From CAIURC01 sp043777315 (GTDB taxonomy: Bacteria > Verrucomicrobiota > Verrucomicrobiia > Chthoniobacterales > Chthoniobacteraceae), in NCBI GenBank assembly GCA_043777315.1, contig JAYVPW010000066.1:8272-72271 (forward strand): DNA of 64,000 nucleotides, given 5' to 3'. The notes beneath the pieces are model-generated. The model worked only from the letters and a program-made list of their open reading frames with translations. It did no database searches and was not told the origin of the DNA. Position numbers and translations under genes: made by a program. Each line of letters opens with the position of its first letter. The first letter of the stretch is position 1. Of the stretch, positions 49,676 to 60,300 are shown piece after piece.

Positions 49676-49804
49676 GTCATCCTGAGCGCAGCGCAGCGGA
49701 GTCGAAGGACCTCTTACTTTTCCCCAATTCGCCCGTCGCGGAGGGAGAGATGTAAGAGGTCCTTCGACTGCGTTTCGCTGGCGCTCCACTCCGCTCAGGA
49801 TGAC
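49676..49804. repeat. Family B intergenic palindromic repeat, copy 3
   Basis: About 129 bp: GTCATCCTGAGCGCAGCG ... CTCAGGATGAC, inner arms GAAGGACCTCTTAC / GTAAGAGGTCCTTC. Immediately downstream of the YyaL gene and about 145 bp before the sigma factor gene; its right end abuts GGAAGAACC, the beginning of a possible ECF-type promoter. Confidence 0.85.
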
Positions 49805-49948
49805 CGGAAGAACCTGCCGCCGCCCGGCGTTTTCGACGCCCGGCACATTTTCTAAGAAACCCCGGAGCCCCTCGTCTCAACCAGCGAACGATGTCTTCCG
49901 ATTCCCCCGACCGAATGAAGATTGGCTGAATCCGGGCATCCTGCCGAA

Positions 49949-50512
49949 ATGCCTTTCATGCCCGTGAGCCGACCGGATGAACCGAGTCAGACTTGGCCCG
50001 AGTGGGAAACCATCGAGCAGGTTTTTGCCGCACTGGAGTCGCCACTGCTGGGCTATGCCCGGCGGCTGCTCGGCGATTTCGCGGTCGCGGAAGACGTGGT
50101 GCAGGAGGCTTTTATGAAACTCCATACTCATTTCCAGGAAGTGCGTGCGCCGCAGCCGTGGCTCTACCGCACCGTCCACAATCTCGCGGTGGATCATCAG
50201 CGCCGCGCCAGCCGGATCGTGCTCGTGGGCGATTCGGCGGGCGACGACACGCCGGCAAATGACGCTGCCGACCCGCAGCTTTTGCCCGACGAACAAATCG
50301 CGCGCTGGGAAGGCATCGGGCTGGTGCGGCTCGTTTTGGAAACACTCGACGCGCGCAGCCGGGAGCTGATCCGGCTGCGGTTCAACGAGGATCTTTCGTA
50401 CCAGGAAATCGCCACGCAGATGAAGCTGACGGTCGGGAACGTCGGCTACCTGCTGCATCACGCGCTCAAGGCGATGGCGCTGGAGCTCGTGAAAACGGAC
50501 ATCGCGCCATGA
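49949..50512 (+). CDS. ECF-type sigma-70 family RNA polymerase sigma factor
   Basis: 187 residues from the ATG at 49949 (a second ATG at 49958 is possible; an upstream TTG at 49922 is less likely). Region 2 runs from LESPLLGYARRLLGDF through VAEDVVQEAFMKLHTH, and the -10 recognition part is WLYRTVHNLAVDHQRR. Region 4 is LDARSRELIRLRFNEDLSY then QEIATQMKLTVGNVGYLLH, ending with a short tail. No additional domains. It lies 27 bp before the anti-sigma/VWA fusion gene, the standard sigma/anti-sigma order, so the downstream protein is its likely antagonist. An ECF-like GAACCT box occurs near 49808, compatible with autoregulation but not proven. Confidence 0.92.
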   Translation: MPFMPVSRPDEPSQTWPEWETIEQVFAALESPLLGYARRLLGDFAVAEDVVQEAFMKLHTHFQEVRAPQPWLYRTVHNLAVDHQRRASRIVLVGDSAGDDTPANDAADPQLLPDEQIARWEGIGLVRLVLETLDARSRELIRLRFNEDLSYQEIATQMKLTVGNVGYLLHHALKAMALELVKTDIAP

Positions 50513-50539
50513 ATCGTTCGCATCAACAGGCGGTCATCG

Positions 50540-53500
50540 ATGAATCCTGAGACACCCCAAAATCCCCGTGAGGAGATCGAAGTGCGCATCACCGCGCTGC
50601 TCATGGGCGAGCTATCGGCTGACGAAGCCGCGACTTTGCAGACACAAATCGCCTCCGACCCGGAGCTCACCGCGCTCCATGCCCGGCTCGGTCGCGCGGT
50701 CGAGCTGCTGCGCGAAGCGAGCGCGATGCCCGAGCATCCGGTCTCCGCTCCGGTGCAGCTTTCGAGCGTGTGCCGCGAACGACTCCTCGCGCATTTTAAG
50801 AGCGTCGCGCTCGCACCCGCGCGGGTGATCGTGAAGCCGCCGCGCGACTGGAAATGGATCGTGCCGCTCGGCTTGGCGGCGGTGCTAACCGCGATGCTTG
50901 GCGTCGGCGTGCTCTGGGACGGCTCCGAGCGGCTTTTGAAAGTTTACAACGCGCCGCCGGATTTCGCGGCAGACGGCGGCCCCGTGGGCTCCGACACCGC
51001 GGTTTTGAGGGCACCCGCCGAGGCGATGAACGCCTCCGCCGCAGCGGCACCCGAACTGCCGACTGCGCTCCCTTCCACCAGCTTCGCAATGGCAGCCCTG
51101 CCCGCTCCGGCCCCTCCAGTCGCATGGGCCGCCCAGGCGGGCGTTATCCGCCAGGAACAAGCGTCCGTCCCGATCGATCATCTCCTGGCCCTGAACGAGA
51201 TGAAGCCGACCGAGTCTGCGCCGGATGCTCCCTCACCAACTCCCGCCCCGGAGCCATACGGTCTCTCCGAACCGCTTTCCACTGCCGGGAGGATCGCTCT
51301 GCCCAAGATCGAAGTGATTACTGCGAGCCGCGCTACCGCCTCCTCCGCGAGCCGTTTGGCTCGCGCCGTGCCTGCGCCATCGGTCGCGGCGCGAATCGAC
51401 CCCTCGGCTCCCTTCGTCGCGACGACGAGCGCGAATGATCCACGGCTGGCGAGCCTCGGCGCCCAGCCCGCGATCGAGTTCGAAGGTTCGATCCGATACG
51501 GGAGCCCGATCGCCGGGCCGAGCCCCGCGGGTGATGTGGGTGAAAAGCCCATCATGCTCGGTGACGTGCTCCGAGATGCCCCCGCGAAGGCGAGCGATGA
51601 GCAGCCGGACGGACGCGCTTTTTTTTGGAGCGACGGCGACTCTTCCAAACGGAAAATCAACACCGCGTCGGAGGGGACATTTTCGGCTGTCCCCGCGCCG
51701 CAGAAGCCGGCGCAGGATTCGCCCGGTGAAGCGCGCGGGTTCGGCTTCGGCGGCGGTCTCGCGGGCCAAGGTATCTCGAACAAAACCGCGACCGACACGC
51801 TGAGTCTCGACGGGACGAGCATGTTTCGCGGCGCGACAACTTTGAACGCGGGCACGGTCAGTTCCGGCGGAACGGTCGATGCTTCGCGAGGCTCAGAAGT
51901 TGAGACACTTGCGCGGAAAATCGAACCGCAGGCTGCCGTTGCCGCGGATGCGGGAAATTGGGACCGCGGGACGTCGAAGCAGGCTGATGGAGGGTTCAAG
52001 AACAAGAGCGATTTTGGGAATACGTATTTCGATACTTCGGCGCTCCAGCCCGAGCAGCGGGAGAAAGCGGTGAAAACCCCGGATGTATTCGCTCACTACA
52101 ACTTCAACCTCGGGTCTAAATCCGGAGGCGATGCCGAAAAGAGGGATCTGAAACTCGCGGATGCTGAGAGTTCGTCGCAGGCAGGTCGGAGCGATTTGGC
52201 CTTCAAGCGCACGGAACTAGGTTTCAACTCCGATCCCGAAAACGCCGCGGCACGGCAGCTTCAGGAAAGGATAAACGTGGCGAAAAATGATTCCGAATCC
52301 TTCGCCTCCAACAAGACTCGCACGCGGTCGGTGGAGAAGTCGGAATACACATTGAGCAACCCGGTTCGGACCTTCGGCGAAACGGCTGAACCGAGCAAGC
52401 CGGCATCCGCGCCCGCACCGGTCGAACTCGCTAAAAACGCGGAGGGCCTGGTGCGGGAAACCGAGTCGGAGGCGGCTGGTGTCGCCGGTGCGAAAGCTCA
52501 GGATCGTCCGCAGCCAATGCCGCTGGAATCGCGAGCCAAAACCGATCCTTCCGGCGAGGACCGCCTCGATCGGTCGATTTCACAACCAGTCCCTCACGAA
52601 TATCGACGGTTCCGGGGACCTGCGGCGGCGGAGAATTTGTATCAATCCGTGGACGAGCTGGCATTGAAACGCCAGCCGGTCGAAGCGAAACGGGGTGAGC
52701 TGAAGCCCGCGCTGAAAGAGTTGAGTGAAACAGACGCTCCCGCGCGAACGCCCGCGCTGCCCGCGCCGCTGCCGCAACCGGAGATTCTGACGAGCGCGAA
52801 TGCCTTTTCGACGTTCTCGCTGAACGTCAGCGACGTGGCTTTCAAGCTCGCGGCGGCGAGCCTGGAGCAGGGGAAAATGCCGGAGCCGGCGAACGTGCGG
52901 AGCGAGGAGTTCATCAATGCTTTCGACTACCGGGACCCCGAGCCCGCGGCGGGCGCGGCGCTGGCGTGCGCGACCGAAACCGCGCGTTATCCCTTCGCGC
53001 AAAACCGCGATCTTTTCCGCTGCTCCGTGAAGACCGCCGCCGCCGGACGCCAGCCCGGACGCGCGCTGAATCTCGTGCTGCTGCTGGACAATTCCGGCTC
53101 GATGGAGCGCGCCGATCGCGTCCGCATTTTGCACGAAGCGCTCCGCGTCCTCTCCGCGCAATTGCAGCCGCAGGACAAGCTGAGCGTCGTCACTTTCGCC
53201 CGCACGCCGCGGCTGTGGGCCGACGGGGTCGCCGGCGACAAGGCTGGCGAAGTGACCGCGCGCGTCGGCGAGATCACGCCGCAGGGCGGCACGAATATCG
53301 CCGCCGCGCTCGACCTCGGCTACGCGACCGCGCGGCGGCATTTCCAACCCGGCAGCGTCAATCGCGTCGTCCTGCTCACCGACGGCGCGGCGAATCTCGG
53401 CGACGTGAACGCCGCGGCGCTCGAGAAAAAAGTCGAGGCGCATCGCCAGCAAGGCATCGCGCTCGATTGCTTCGGCATCGGCTGGGAAGGTTTCAACGAC

Positions 53501-54106
53501 ACGCTGCTCGAACAGCTCTCGCGCCACGGCGATGGCCGCTACGGCTTCATCAACACGCCCGAGGAAGCCGCCACAGAATTCGCCGCGCAGCTCGCGGGCG
53601 CGCTCCGCGTCGCCGCGTCGGACGTGAAAGTGCAGGTCGAATTCAACCCGCGCCGCGTGACCGCCTACCGCCAAATCGGCTACGCGAAACATCAGCTCAA
53701 GAAAGAGCAATTCCGCGACAACACCGTCGATGCCGCCGAGATCGGCGCGGCGGAATCCGGCAACGCGCTCTACGTCCTCGAAGTGAATCCGCGCGGCGAA
53801 GGCGACCTCGCCACGGTCCGCGTGCGCTTCAAAATCCCCGGCACCACGGACTACCGCGAGCACGAGTGGCCGGTCCCGTTTTCAAAGGACACGCCGCCGC
53901 TCGAACAAGCCACACCCGCCCTTCGGCTCGCCGGAACCGCGAGCGCATTCTCCGAAATGCTCGCCGCCAGCCCGTTTGCCGCAGAGGTCACGAGCGACCG
54001 CCTGCTCGGCCTCCTGAATGGCGTGCCGGCGGCATTCGGCGCCGACCCGCGTCCGCAAAAACTCGAGTGGATGATCCGCCAAGCGAAGAGCCTCTCCGGG
54101 CGATGA
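50540..54106 (+). CDS. Anti-sigma-like / von Willebrand factor A (YfbK-like) fusion membrane protein
   Basis: 1188 residues. N-terminal cytoplasmic part (about 1-105) is anti-sigma-like: ITALLMGELSADEAATLQ then HARLGRAVELLREA. One transmembrane helix follows (WIVPLGLAAVLTAMLGVGVLW, about 106-126). Residues about 130-740 are low-complexity, Ala/Pro/Ser/Gly-rich and predicted disordered. The C-terminus is a complete YfbK module: PF12450-type domain (ANAFSTFSLNVSDVAFK, FINAFDYRDPEP), a VWA domain with MIDAS DNSGSMER (Asp850) and TDGAANLGDVN, then a DUF3520-like domain ending WMIRQAKSLSGR. It is a probable extracytoplasmic sensor that controls the sigma factor encoded 27 bp upstream. Fusion of these parts is unusual. 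Confidence 0.88.
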   Translation: MNPETPQNPREEIEVRITALLMGELSADEAATLQTQIASDPELTALHARLGRAVELLREASAMPEHPVSAPVQLSSVCRERLLAHFKSVALAPARVIVKPPRDWKWIVPLGLAAVLTAMLGVGVLWDGSERLLKVYNAPPDFAADGGPVGSDTAVLRAPAEAMNASAAAAPELPTALPSTSFAMAALPAPAPPVAWAAQAGVIRQEQASVPIDHLLALNEMKPTESAPDAPSPTPAPEPYGLSEPLSTAGRIALPKIEVITASRATASSASRLARAVPAPSVAARIDPSAPFVATTSANDPRLASLGAQPAIEFEGSIRYGSPIAGPSPAGDVGEKPIMLGDVLRDAPAKASDEQPDGRAFFWSDGDSSKRKINTASEGTFSAVPAPQKPAQDSPGEARGFGFGGGLAGQGISNKTATDTLSLDGTSMFRGATTLNAGTVSSGGTVDASRGSEVETLARKIEPQAAVAADAGNWDRGTSKQADGGFKNKSDFGNTYFDTSALQPEQREKAVKTPDVFAHYNFNLGSKSGGDAEKRDLKLADAESSSQAGRSDLAFKRTELGFNSDPENAAARQLQERINVAKNDSESFASNKTRTRSVEKSEYTLSNPVRTFGETAEPSKPASAPAPVELAKNAEGLVRETESEAAGVAGAKAQDRPQPMPLESRAKTDPSGEDRLDRSISQPVPHEYRRFRGPAAAENLYQSVDELALKRQPVEAKRGELKPALKELSETDAPARTPALPAPLPQPEILTSANAFSTFSLNVSDVAFKLAAASLEQGKMPEPANVRSEEFINAFDYRDPEPAAGAALACATETARYPFAQNRDLFRCSVKTAAAGRQPGRALNLVLLLDNSGSMERADRVRILHEALRVLSAQLQPQDKLSVVTFARTPRLWADGVAGDKAGEVTARVGEITPQGGTNIAAALDLGYATARRHFQPGSVNRVVLLTDGAANLGDVNAAALEKKVEAHRQQGIALDCFGIGWEGFNDTLLEQLSRHGDGRYGFINTPEEAATEFAAQLAGALRVAASDVKVQVEFNPRRVTAYRQIGYAKHQLKKEQFRDNTVDAAEIGAAESGNALYVLEVNPRGEGDLATVRVRFKIPGTTDYREHEWPVPFSKDTPPLEQATPALRLAGTASAFSEMLAASPFAAEVTSDRLLGLLNGVPAAFGADPRPQKLEWMIRQAKSLSGR

Positions 54107-54124
54107 GCGCGGCGTGTCAACTCC

Positions 54125-54288
54125 GGGTAGCGCACTCGTCCCGAGTGCTGGTTTCGGCGTCCCGCCGAAACGAACTTTCCAAGCCGTATGTCGCGCGGAA
54201 GTCGCCGCACTCCGCGAATCACGCGCCGCTAAAAAAAGTCCGTCGCGGCGGGACGCCGCGACCAGCGCTCGAGACGAGCGCGCTACCC
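54125..54288. repeat. Family A intergenic palindromic repeat, copy 3
   Basis: About 164 bp between the VWA-fusion gene and the giant gene. Left arm GGGTAGCGCACTCGTCCCG as in the other copies; the right arm is diverged (CCAGCGCTCGAGACGAGCG then CGCTACCC). Left inner arm GTTTCGGCGTCCCGCCGAAAC forms a hairpin on its own. The gap 54107-54396 has no other feature I can support. Confidence 0.8.
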
Positions 54289-54396
54289 GGAAGCCGCCGC
54301 CAGCCCATCACCAAACCCGCACCGGCTTTTGACACCGCTCTGACATCTCTCGCGACGATCCGCGACACGATCCGACCCGCAACCCGCCTCACTCCC

Positions 54397-57300
54397 ATGA
54401 AAAATATCCCCCTCATTTTTTGCGCCTGCCTCGCACTTCTCGGACGCACCGTCACCGCCGAAACTGCTGCCGAAATCAAGAACCCGGCGATCAGCGGCGG
54501 GGTCGCAGATGGCAAAATGCGGATCGTCATCGAAGGGATTCTCAACGGCCAGCCCGGCGACAAAGACCGGCTCCTTTTTTCGACTGCGCTCCAGCATTCG
54601 ATCAAGGCCACGCGCGACAAAATCACGCACCAAATCGCCGTCACGATCGACATTCTTCAGGGCGAACCGAAGGAGCTGCCGCTGACTATTTCCGGCGACG
54701 GCGAAATCCGCCAGGTGACCGGCGAGGGGCTTCAGGACTGGAGTATCCGGCAGGAGCCCGGCGGCGCGCGCATACTGATTCTTCGGCCCAAAAAAGGGGA
54801 CAAGCCGCTCACGCAACTCACCGCCACCATCCTTGCCGAGCGCGAGTTGAAGGGCGCGAAGAACCCGCTCCCGGCCTTCGCGCTCACGCCTCCGCAGGCG
54901 GCGCTTTTCAGCGGCTTCGTGAAGGTCGAATTCGCGCGGGAGCTCGAGGTCCAGGCCGACGCGCCGGGCGGCTTATTCCCTGTCGAGGCGAAATATCTTC
55001 CCGAGAATTTGCGCGGCGAAATCAAGCCCGACGAACCGGAGCCGCTCGCGTTTCAATTCCACGGATCGGCGTATTCGCTGCCGCTCAAAATCACCGCCGC
55101 CGATCCCGAGACGCGGCAGGTCGTGCTGCGCGATTTCAAACTCACGGGTACGCTCGCCGAGCAGAACGCCGCCTTCATTCTCACCGCCACCGCGCGCGTC
55201 ACGAACCCGAAAGGCGGCTCGCTCACCGTGCTCTCCGGCGGACTCGCGCTGTCCGAACTCGCGCCGCATCCCGACTGGCGCGTCTTTTCAGACCGCGGCC
55301 ATTTCGTGCTCGTCTTCGACAAGCCGGGCGACTTCCCGCTCGCGCTCAAATTCAATGCCGCGGTCCGGCAGGGCGATGGCTGGAACGCGGTCGATTTCCG
55401 AGTCGCGCCGGGCGGCCTGCAGCCGATCGTGCTGCAAGGCCTCGCCGCCGACACGCGCTTTCAATTTGCGGGTGCCGCCCGTCCGGAGCGCATGGACACT
55501 GACTTCGCGAGCTTCCTGCCACCCGACGGCTCGGTGAAGCTCGCGTGGAAAACCGCCGCGCCCGAGGCCGAGGGGAAGCTGTTCTACGCCGCGGAAATGC
55601 GGGCGCAAATCAGCGTCGGCCCCGGACTCATGCGCCAGGTCGCGCTGCTCGATTGCAAAGTCATGCAGGGCGAACTCGATCGCGTGACCCTGCTCCTGCG
55701 CGGCGCGGGCGAGGTCACGCGCGTGCAAGGCGAGCAGGTGCTCGCGTGGAAAGTGGAGCTCGGCGCGAACCCGGAGGAACGCCGGTTGGTCGTGCAATTC
55801 AACCAGCCGCAGAAGAATCAATTCACGCTCCAGGTGCAGACGCAGACGCCGATCGGCGCATTCCCGCAGACCGTGGATGCGATGCACTTGCGGCCCGAAA
55901 GCGCGACCCGCTTCGCCGGATATTTTCGGATCGTGAATGAAGGTGCGGTGCGGCTCGAAGTCGTGCAGGCGAAAGGATTGTCACAAGTTTCGCCCGAACA
56001 ATTTCCCGAAAGCGACGCGACCAAGGCGGCCTTCCGTGCGGCGGGCGAGCAGCGTTTTGCCTACCGTTTTTCCGGCGCGGATTTCGCGCTGCGGATTCAG
56101 GCCGATCAGATACTTCCCGAGCTGACGGTCTCCGAAGTCCTCGCGTATCACCTCGGTGAAAGCGAGCTGAGCATCGACGCGGAAATCGAGCTCGATGTCC
56201 GCGAAGCCCCGCTGCGAGAGCTTTTGCTGCGGGTGCCTCGCGGATACGCCGTCGCGAAACTCAACGCCGCGGGCCTGAGCGATTACTTTCTCCGCGATCT
56301 CGAAGATCCCGCTGAATCCGAACTGCGGCTCGTTTATGCCCAGCCCGTTTCCGGTCGGCAGGTGGTGCAATTCCGCCTCGAACGCAACGCGGCGCTCGCC
56401 GCGGCCAACTGGATTTTGCCGCGCATCGAAGTGATCAAAGCCAAGTCGGCCAGGGGCCACGTCGCGGTCTCCGCTGACGCCGGTTTCCGACTCACCGCCG
56501 AGCGCACGCAGGCGCTCACGGAAATCGCGAGCGCGTTTTTTCCACGCAAGATCGCCGGCATCCAGGCGGCGTTCCGACTGAGCGAACCCGCGTGGCAGGC
56601 GACGATGCGGGTCGAGCGTTTGCCACAGTCGATCCAGGTCGATGCGTTTCACCTTTTTTCAATCGGCGAGGGTGTCGCGTACGGCAGCAGCGTGCTCAAT
56701 TACGTCGTCTCCGGCGCGCCGGTCGCGGCGTTCAAAGTCGAGTTGTCGGACGAGTACTTCAACGTCGAGTTCACCGGCAAAGACATCCGCAACTGGCAGA
56801 AGACCGAGGGCGGTTTCGTCGTGCAATTGCACACGCCCGTCGCCGGCGCTTACACGCTTCTCGCGACGTACGAACGCCCGTTCAAAGCCAAAGGCGACAC
56901 GCTCGCATTCACCGGCGCGCGTCCTCTCGATGCGCAGTCCGAGCAGGGTCACACGCTCGTCATCAGCGCGTATCAGTTTCAGGTGAAACCGGTGAATGTC
57001 TCCGCCGGTTTGCTGCCGCTGGAGACCGGCGAAGTCCCGCCGGAATACCGCCTTTTCTTCGATGCGCCGATCCTCGCCGCGTATCGCTACGCCGCGCGCC
57101 CGTTCGATTTGAAGCTCGCGCTCAGCCCGCTCGCGCAGGGCGATTCGCTCAGCCAGGTGGTCGATCGCGCGTCGCTCACCACGCGCATTTCGAAGGAAGG
57201 CCAGGTGCTCACCGACGCGCATTATTTCGTAAAGAATCGCGGCAACGCGCACTTCCGCCTGACGCTGCCGGACGACACGCAACTGTGGTCGGCGACCGTC

Positions 57301-60300
57301 AACGGCGCGGCCGTCGTGCCGGTGAAAGATGCGAGAGCGAACCTCATCCCGCTGCCGCAGCAGGCCGACCCGAACGCCGTGCTCGCAATCGATCTCAAGC
57401 TCGCCTCGCGCTCGAAAAATCCGGAGCGGGTGAAGATCGCGACGCCGGTCATCGGAGCGCCGGTGATGCTCGCGGAATGGAAGCTGGAGCCCGATACGGC
57501 GCAGCGATTGATCTATCGCGATGGCTCGCTCACGCCCGTCGGCGGCGTGTCGGACGTCTCGGGCTTTGCCGGGCTGGCGCGGATGTTTGGCGGCGACGAT
57601 GCGATCCGTGCGGCGCTCACGTTCCTCGCCGCGCTCGCCTTGCTCGGGCTCGCGGCGGTAGTGTGGCGCGGCGCGGCGAGGGAGGGTGTTTTTAAATTCA
57701 GCATCCGCCATTGGTCCGGGCTGCTGCTCGGCTGCGCAGCCTTTGCGCTGGCGGGCATCGCGTTGATTCAACTCGGCGAATTGGCGCAGGAAAACACCGT
57801 GGAGATGGCGCGCGATGTCACCTTCCTCGCGCCGGTGCAGCAGGCGGGCAACGCCCTCTCCGTCGAGGTCGGCAACGTCGAGGATAAAGTCTCGTCGCTC
57901 GATTGGATCGGCTTCGCGTGGCCGGCATTCTTCGCGTTCGTGGCGCTGGCGTACGCGTGGCTCGCAGGCAAGCCGTTGTTGGCCATTGTCGGCTGGACGT
58001 TGCTCGCGTGGGCCGCGCTCCGCTGGCCGAACGGCGCGTGCGCGTTCCTTGCCGTGGTCGCGGCGTTTTTCGTCGTCCAACTCGCGGTCCCAGCTCTGCG
58101 CCGGCTCTGGCGCTCGCCGCGCAGACCGATGGCCGCGGGCGGCGCGGCTGCTGCGACGGCGGCGCTGCTCATGGTCGGATTCGTGCTCTTGGCCAAGCCG
58201 GCATCGGCGCAGGAAACCGCGGCGTTGCCGCCCAAAGAATCGCCCGTGGCCGAAGCCGTGACCCAGCAGATTCGGGTCGAGGAAAAGTTCGCGCTCGCGA
58301 CGGCAAAAATTCGCTGGCAGGCAGTGAAGGGTCAGCGCCTGCCGCTGTTGTTCGAGCCCGCGGTGCTCACCAAATCGACCTACCCGGCGGCGCTGAAACT
58401 CGTGCAGGCGGGCGTTGGCGGGCGGCGGGCGCAGAATTTGATCGCGCTCGAAAGCGGCGCGTTCGACATCGAACTCGAGTATCAGATGCCCGTGACGAGC
58501 AAGGACGGGGAGAGCGGATTCGCCCTGCCCGCGCACTTCGGCCTGGTCAATCAACTCACGCTCACGCTCGCGAATCTCGACGTGGATGTCGTCTCGCCGC
58601 AGGCCGTTTCCATCGAGCGAAAGTCAGCCGGCAAGGACACCGTTGCGAGGCTGGTTCTTGCGCCAGCGAACGACATTTGGATCGGCTGGAAACCGCGGAG
58701 TCGCGATGCGTCGCGCGAGAAGGCCGTCTTTTACGCGGAGCTCACGCAGCTCTACGCGCCGACCGCCGGGGTCATCGAGGGCTTGCATCACGCGGCGATT
58801 CGGCCGGCGCAGGGCGAGCTCGGCGAGATGGTTTTCGACGTGCCGCGTGGGGCGACGATCACCGACGTTCTCGACCCCGCGAGCATTGTCGCGACGGATC
58901 AAAAAGCGCCCGCCTCGATCGTCTCGCAATGGCGCTTCGATCCCGACACCGGCAAGCTCCGCGTGAATCTGGCGCCGCCGCAATCGCGTCCGTTCGCGCT
59001 GCTCATCCGCTCGCAAATCGCCACCGGGCCGTTGCCGGTGGAGCAGACGGTCGGGCTGGTTTCCGTCGAAAATGCGGCGGGGCAAATCGGGCTGCTCGGC
59101 GTGGCGACGGGCAATGAAGTGCAGCTCGACACGGTCGCGGCGGAGACGCTTTCGGCGATCAATCTCGAAGATTTTCCCGCCAACGTTGCGCCCGTTCTGG
59201 CCGCGCAGATTCCCGGGCTCACCGTCCGCCGCGCCTTTAGGTATGCGGATCCGAAGGCGACGGCGGTTGTGAAAGCATCGGCCGTCGAACCCGATGTGCG
59301 GATCGAATCGCAGGACACATTTTCGCTCGGTGAAGATCGCGCGCTGCTCGCGGTCAATGCCACGGTGGACATCACGCGTGCCGGGATATTCCGGCTGAGT
59401 TTTCTGCTGCCGACGGGGATGGATGTGGAGTCGATTGCCGGCAAGGCGTTGAGCCATTGGACGGAGCTGAAGACCGACGCGGGGCGCATCATCACGATGC
59501 ATTTGAAGGGCCGTACGGAGGGGCCGCAGGAGTTTGCGATCAGCCTCACCGGACCCGGCATGAAGTCGGCGAAAGCGTGGGTCGCGCCGCAGCTCATTTT
59601 CCGCGAAGCGAGCAAACAGCGCGGGACATTTCTCGTCGTGCCGGAGCAGGGGATGCGCTTGCAGGTCACGACGCGCGACGGCGTCACGCAGCTCGATCCG
59701 CAGAAGTCGGGGATCAAGCAAAAGGGGGTGCTCGCGTTCCGCGTTTTGCAGACGCCGTGGAGCCTCGCGCTCGATGTCGAGCAGGTCGATCCGTGGGTGC
59801 AGGTGACCAGCCTGCAACACGCCGCGGTCGGCGAAGCGCAGGTAAAGATCGCGGCGAATCTGCAATATCAGATCGAGAACACCGGGCTGAAAATCTTCCA
59901 CGTTTCGCTGCCCGTCAGCGCCGAGAATGTGCGATTCACTGGCGATCAGGTCGCCGACTTTCTGGCGGTGCCGAATGGTGTGAAAGACGGGCTGCAATCG
60001 TGGGAAGTGAAGCTCCATCGGCGCGTGATCGGCGCGTATCTTTTGCAGGTGAACTACCACACCCCGGTGCCCGCGAACGCTGTCGATATCAGCCTTCGCG
60101 GCGTGCAGGTCGCCGATGTGAACCTGCAGCGCGGCTTCGTCACCGTGCAGTCGGGCGGGCGTTTGCAGGTGCGCGTCGAGACGCCGCCGGCGGCGCTCCA
60201 GCCGGCCGAGTGGCAGAGCATCCCGCGCGCGTTGCAGCAGGATCTCACCGCATCGTCCGCGAGCTTCGCCTACCGGCTCGTCGAGCCCGGATTTGCGCTC

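Noticed and set aside
49805..49948. ECF-type promoter (GAACCT near 49808) before the sigma factor gene
   Set aside because: The -35-like box is there but no convincing -10 at the right spacing; noted in the gene entry only as a possibility.
52966..54396. Upstream in-frame extension of the giant protein gene into the VWA gene
   Set aside because: The extension is Arg-rich and out of frame with the clear VWA domain; a good signal peptide begins at 54397.
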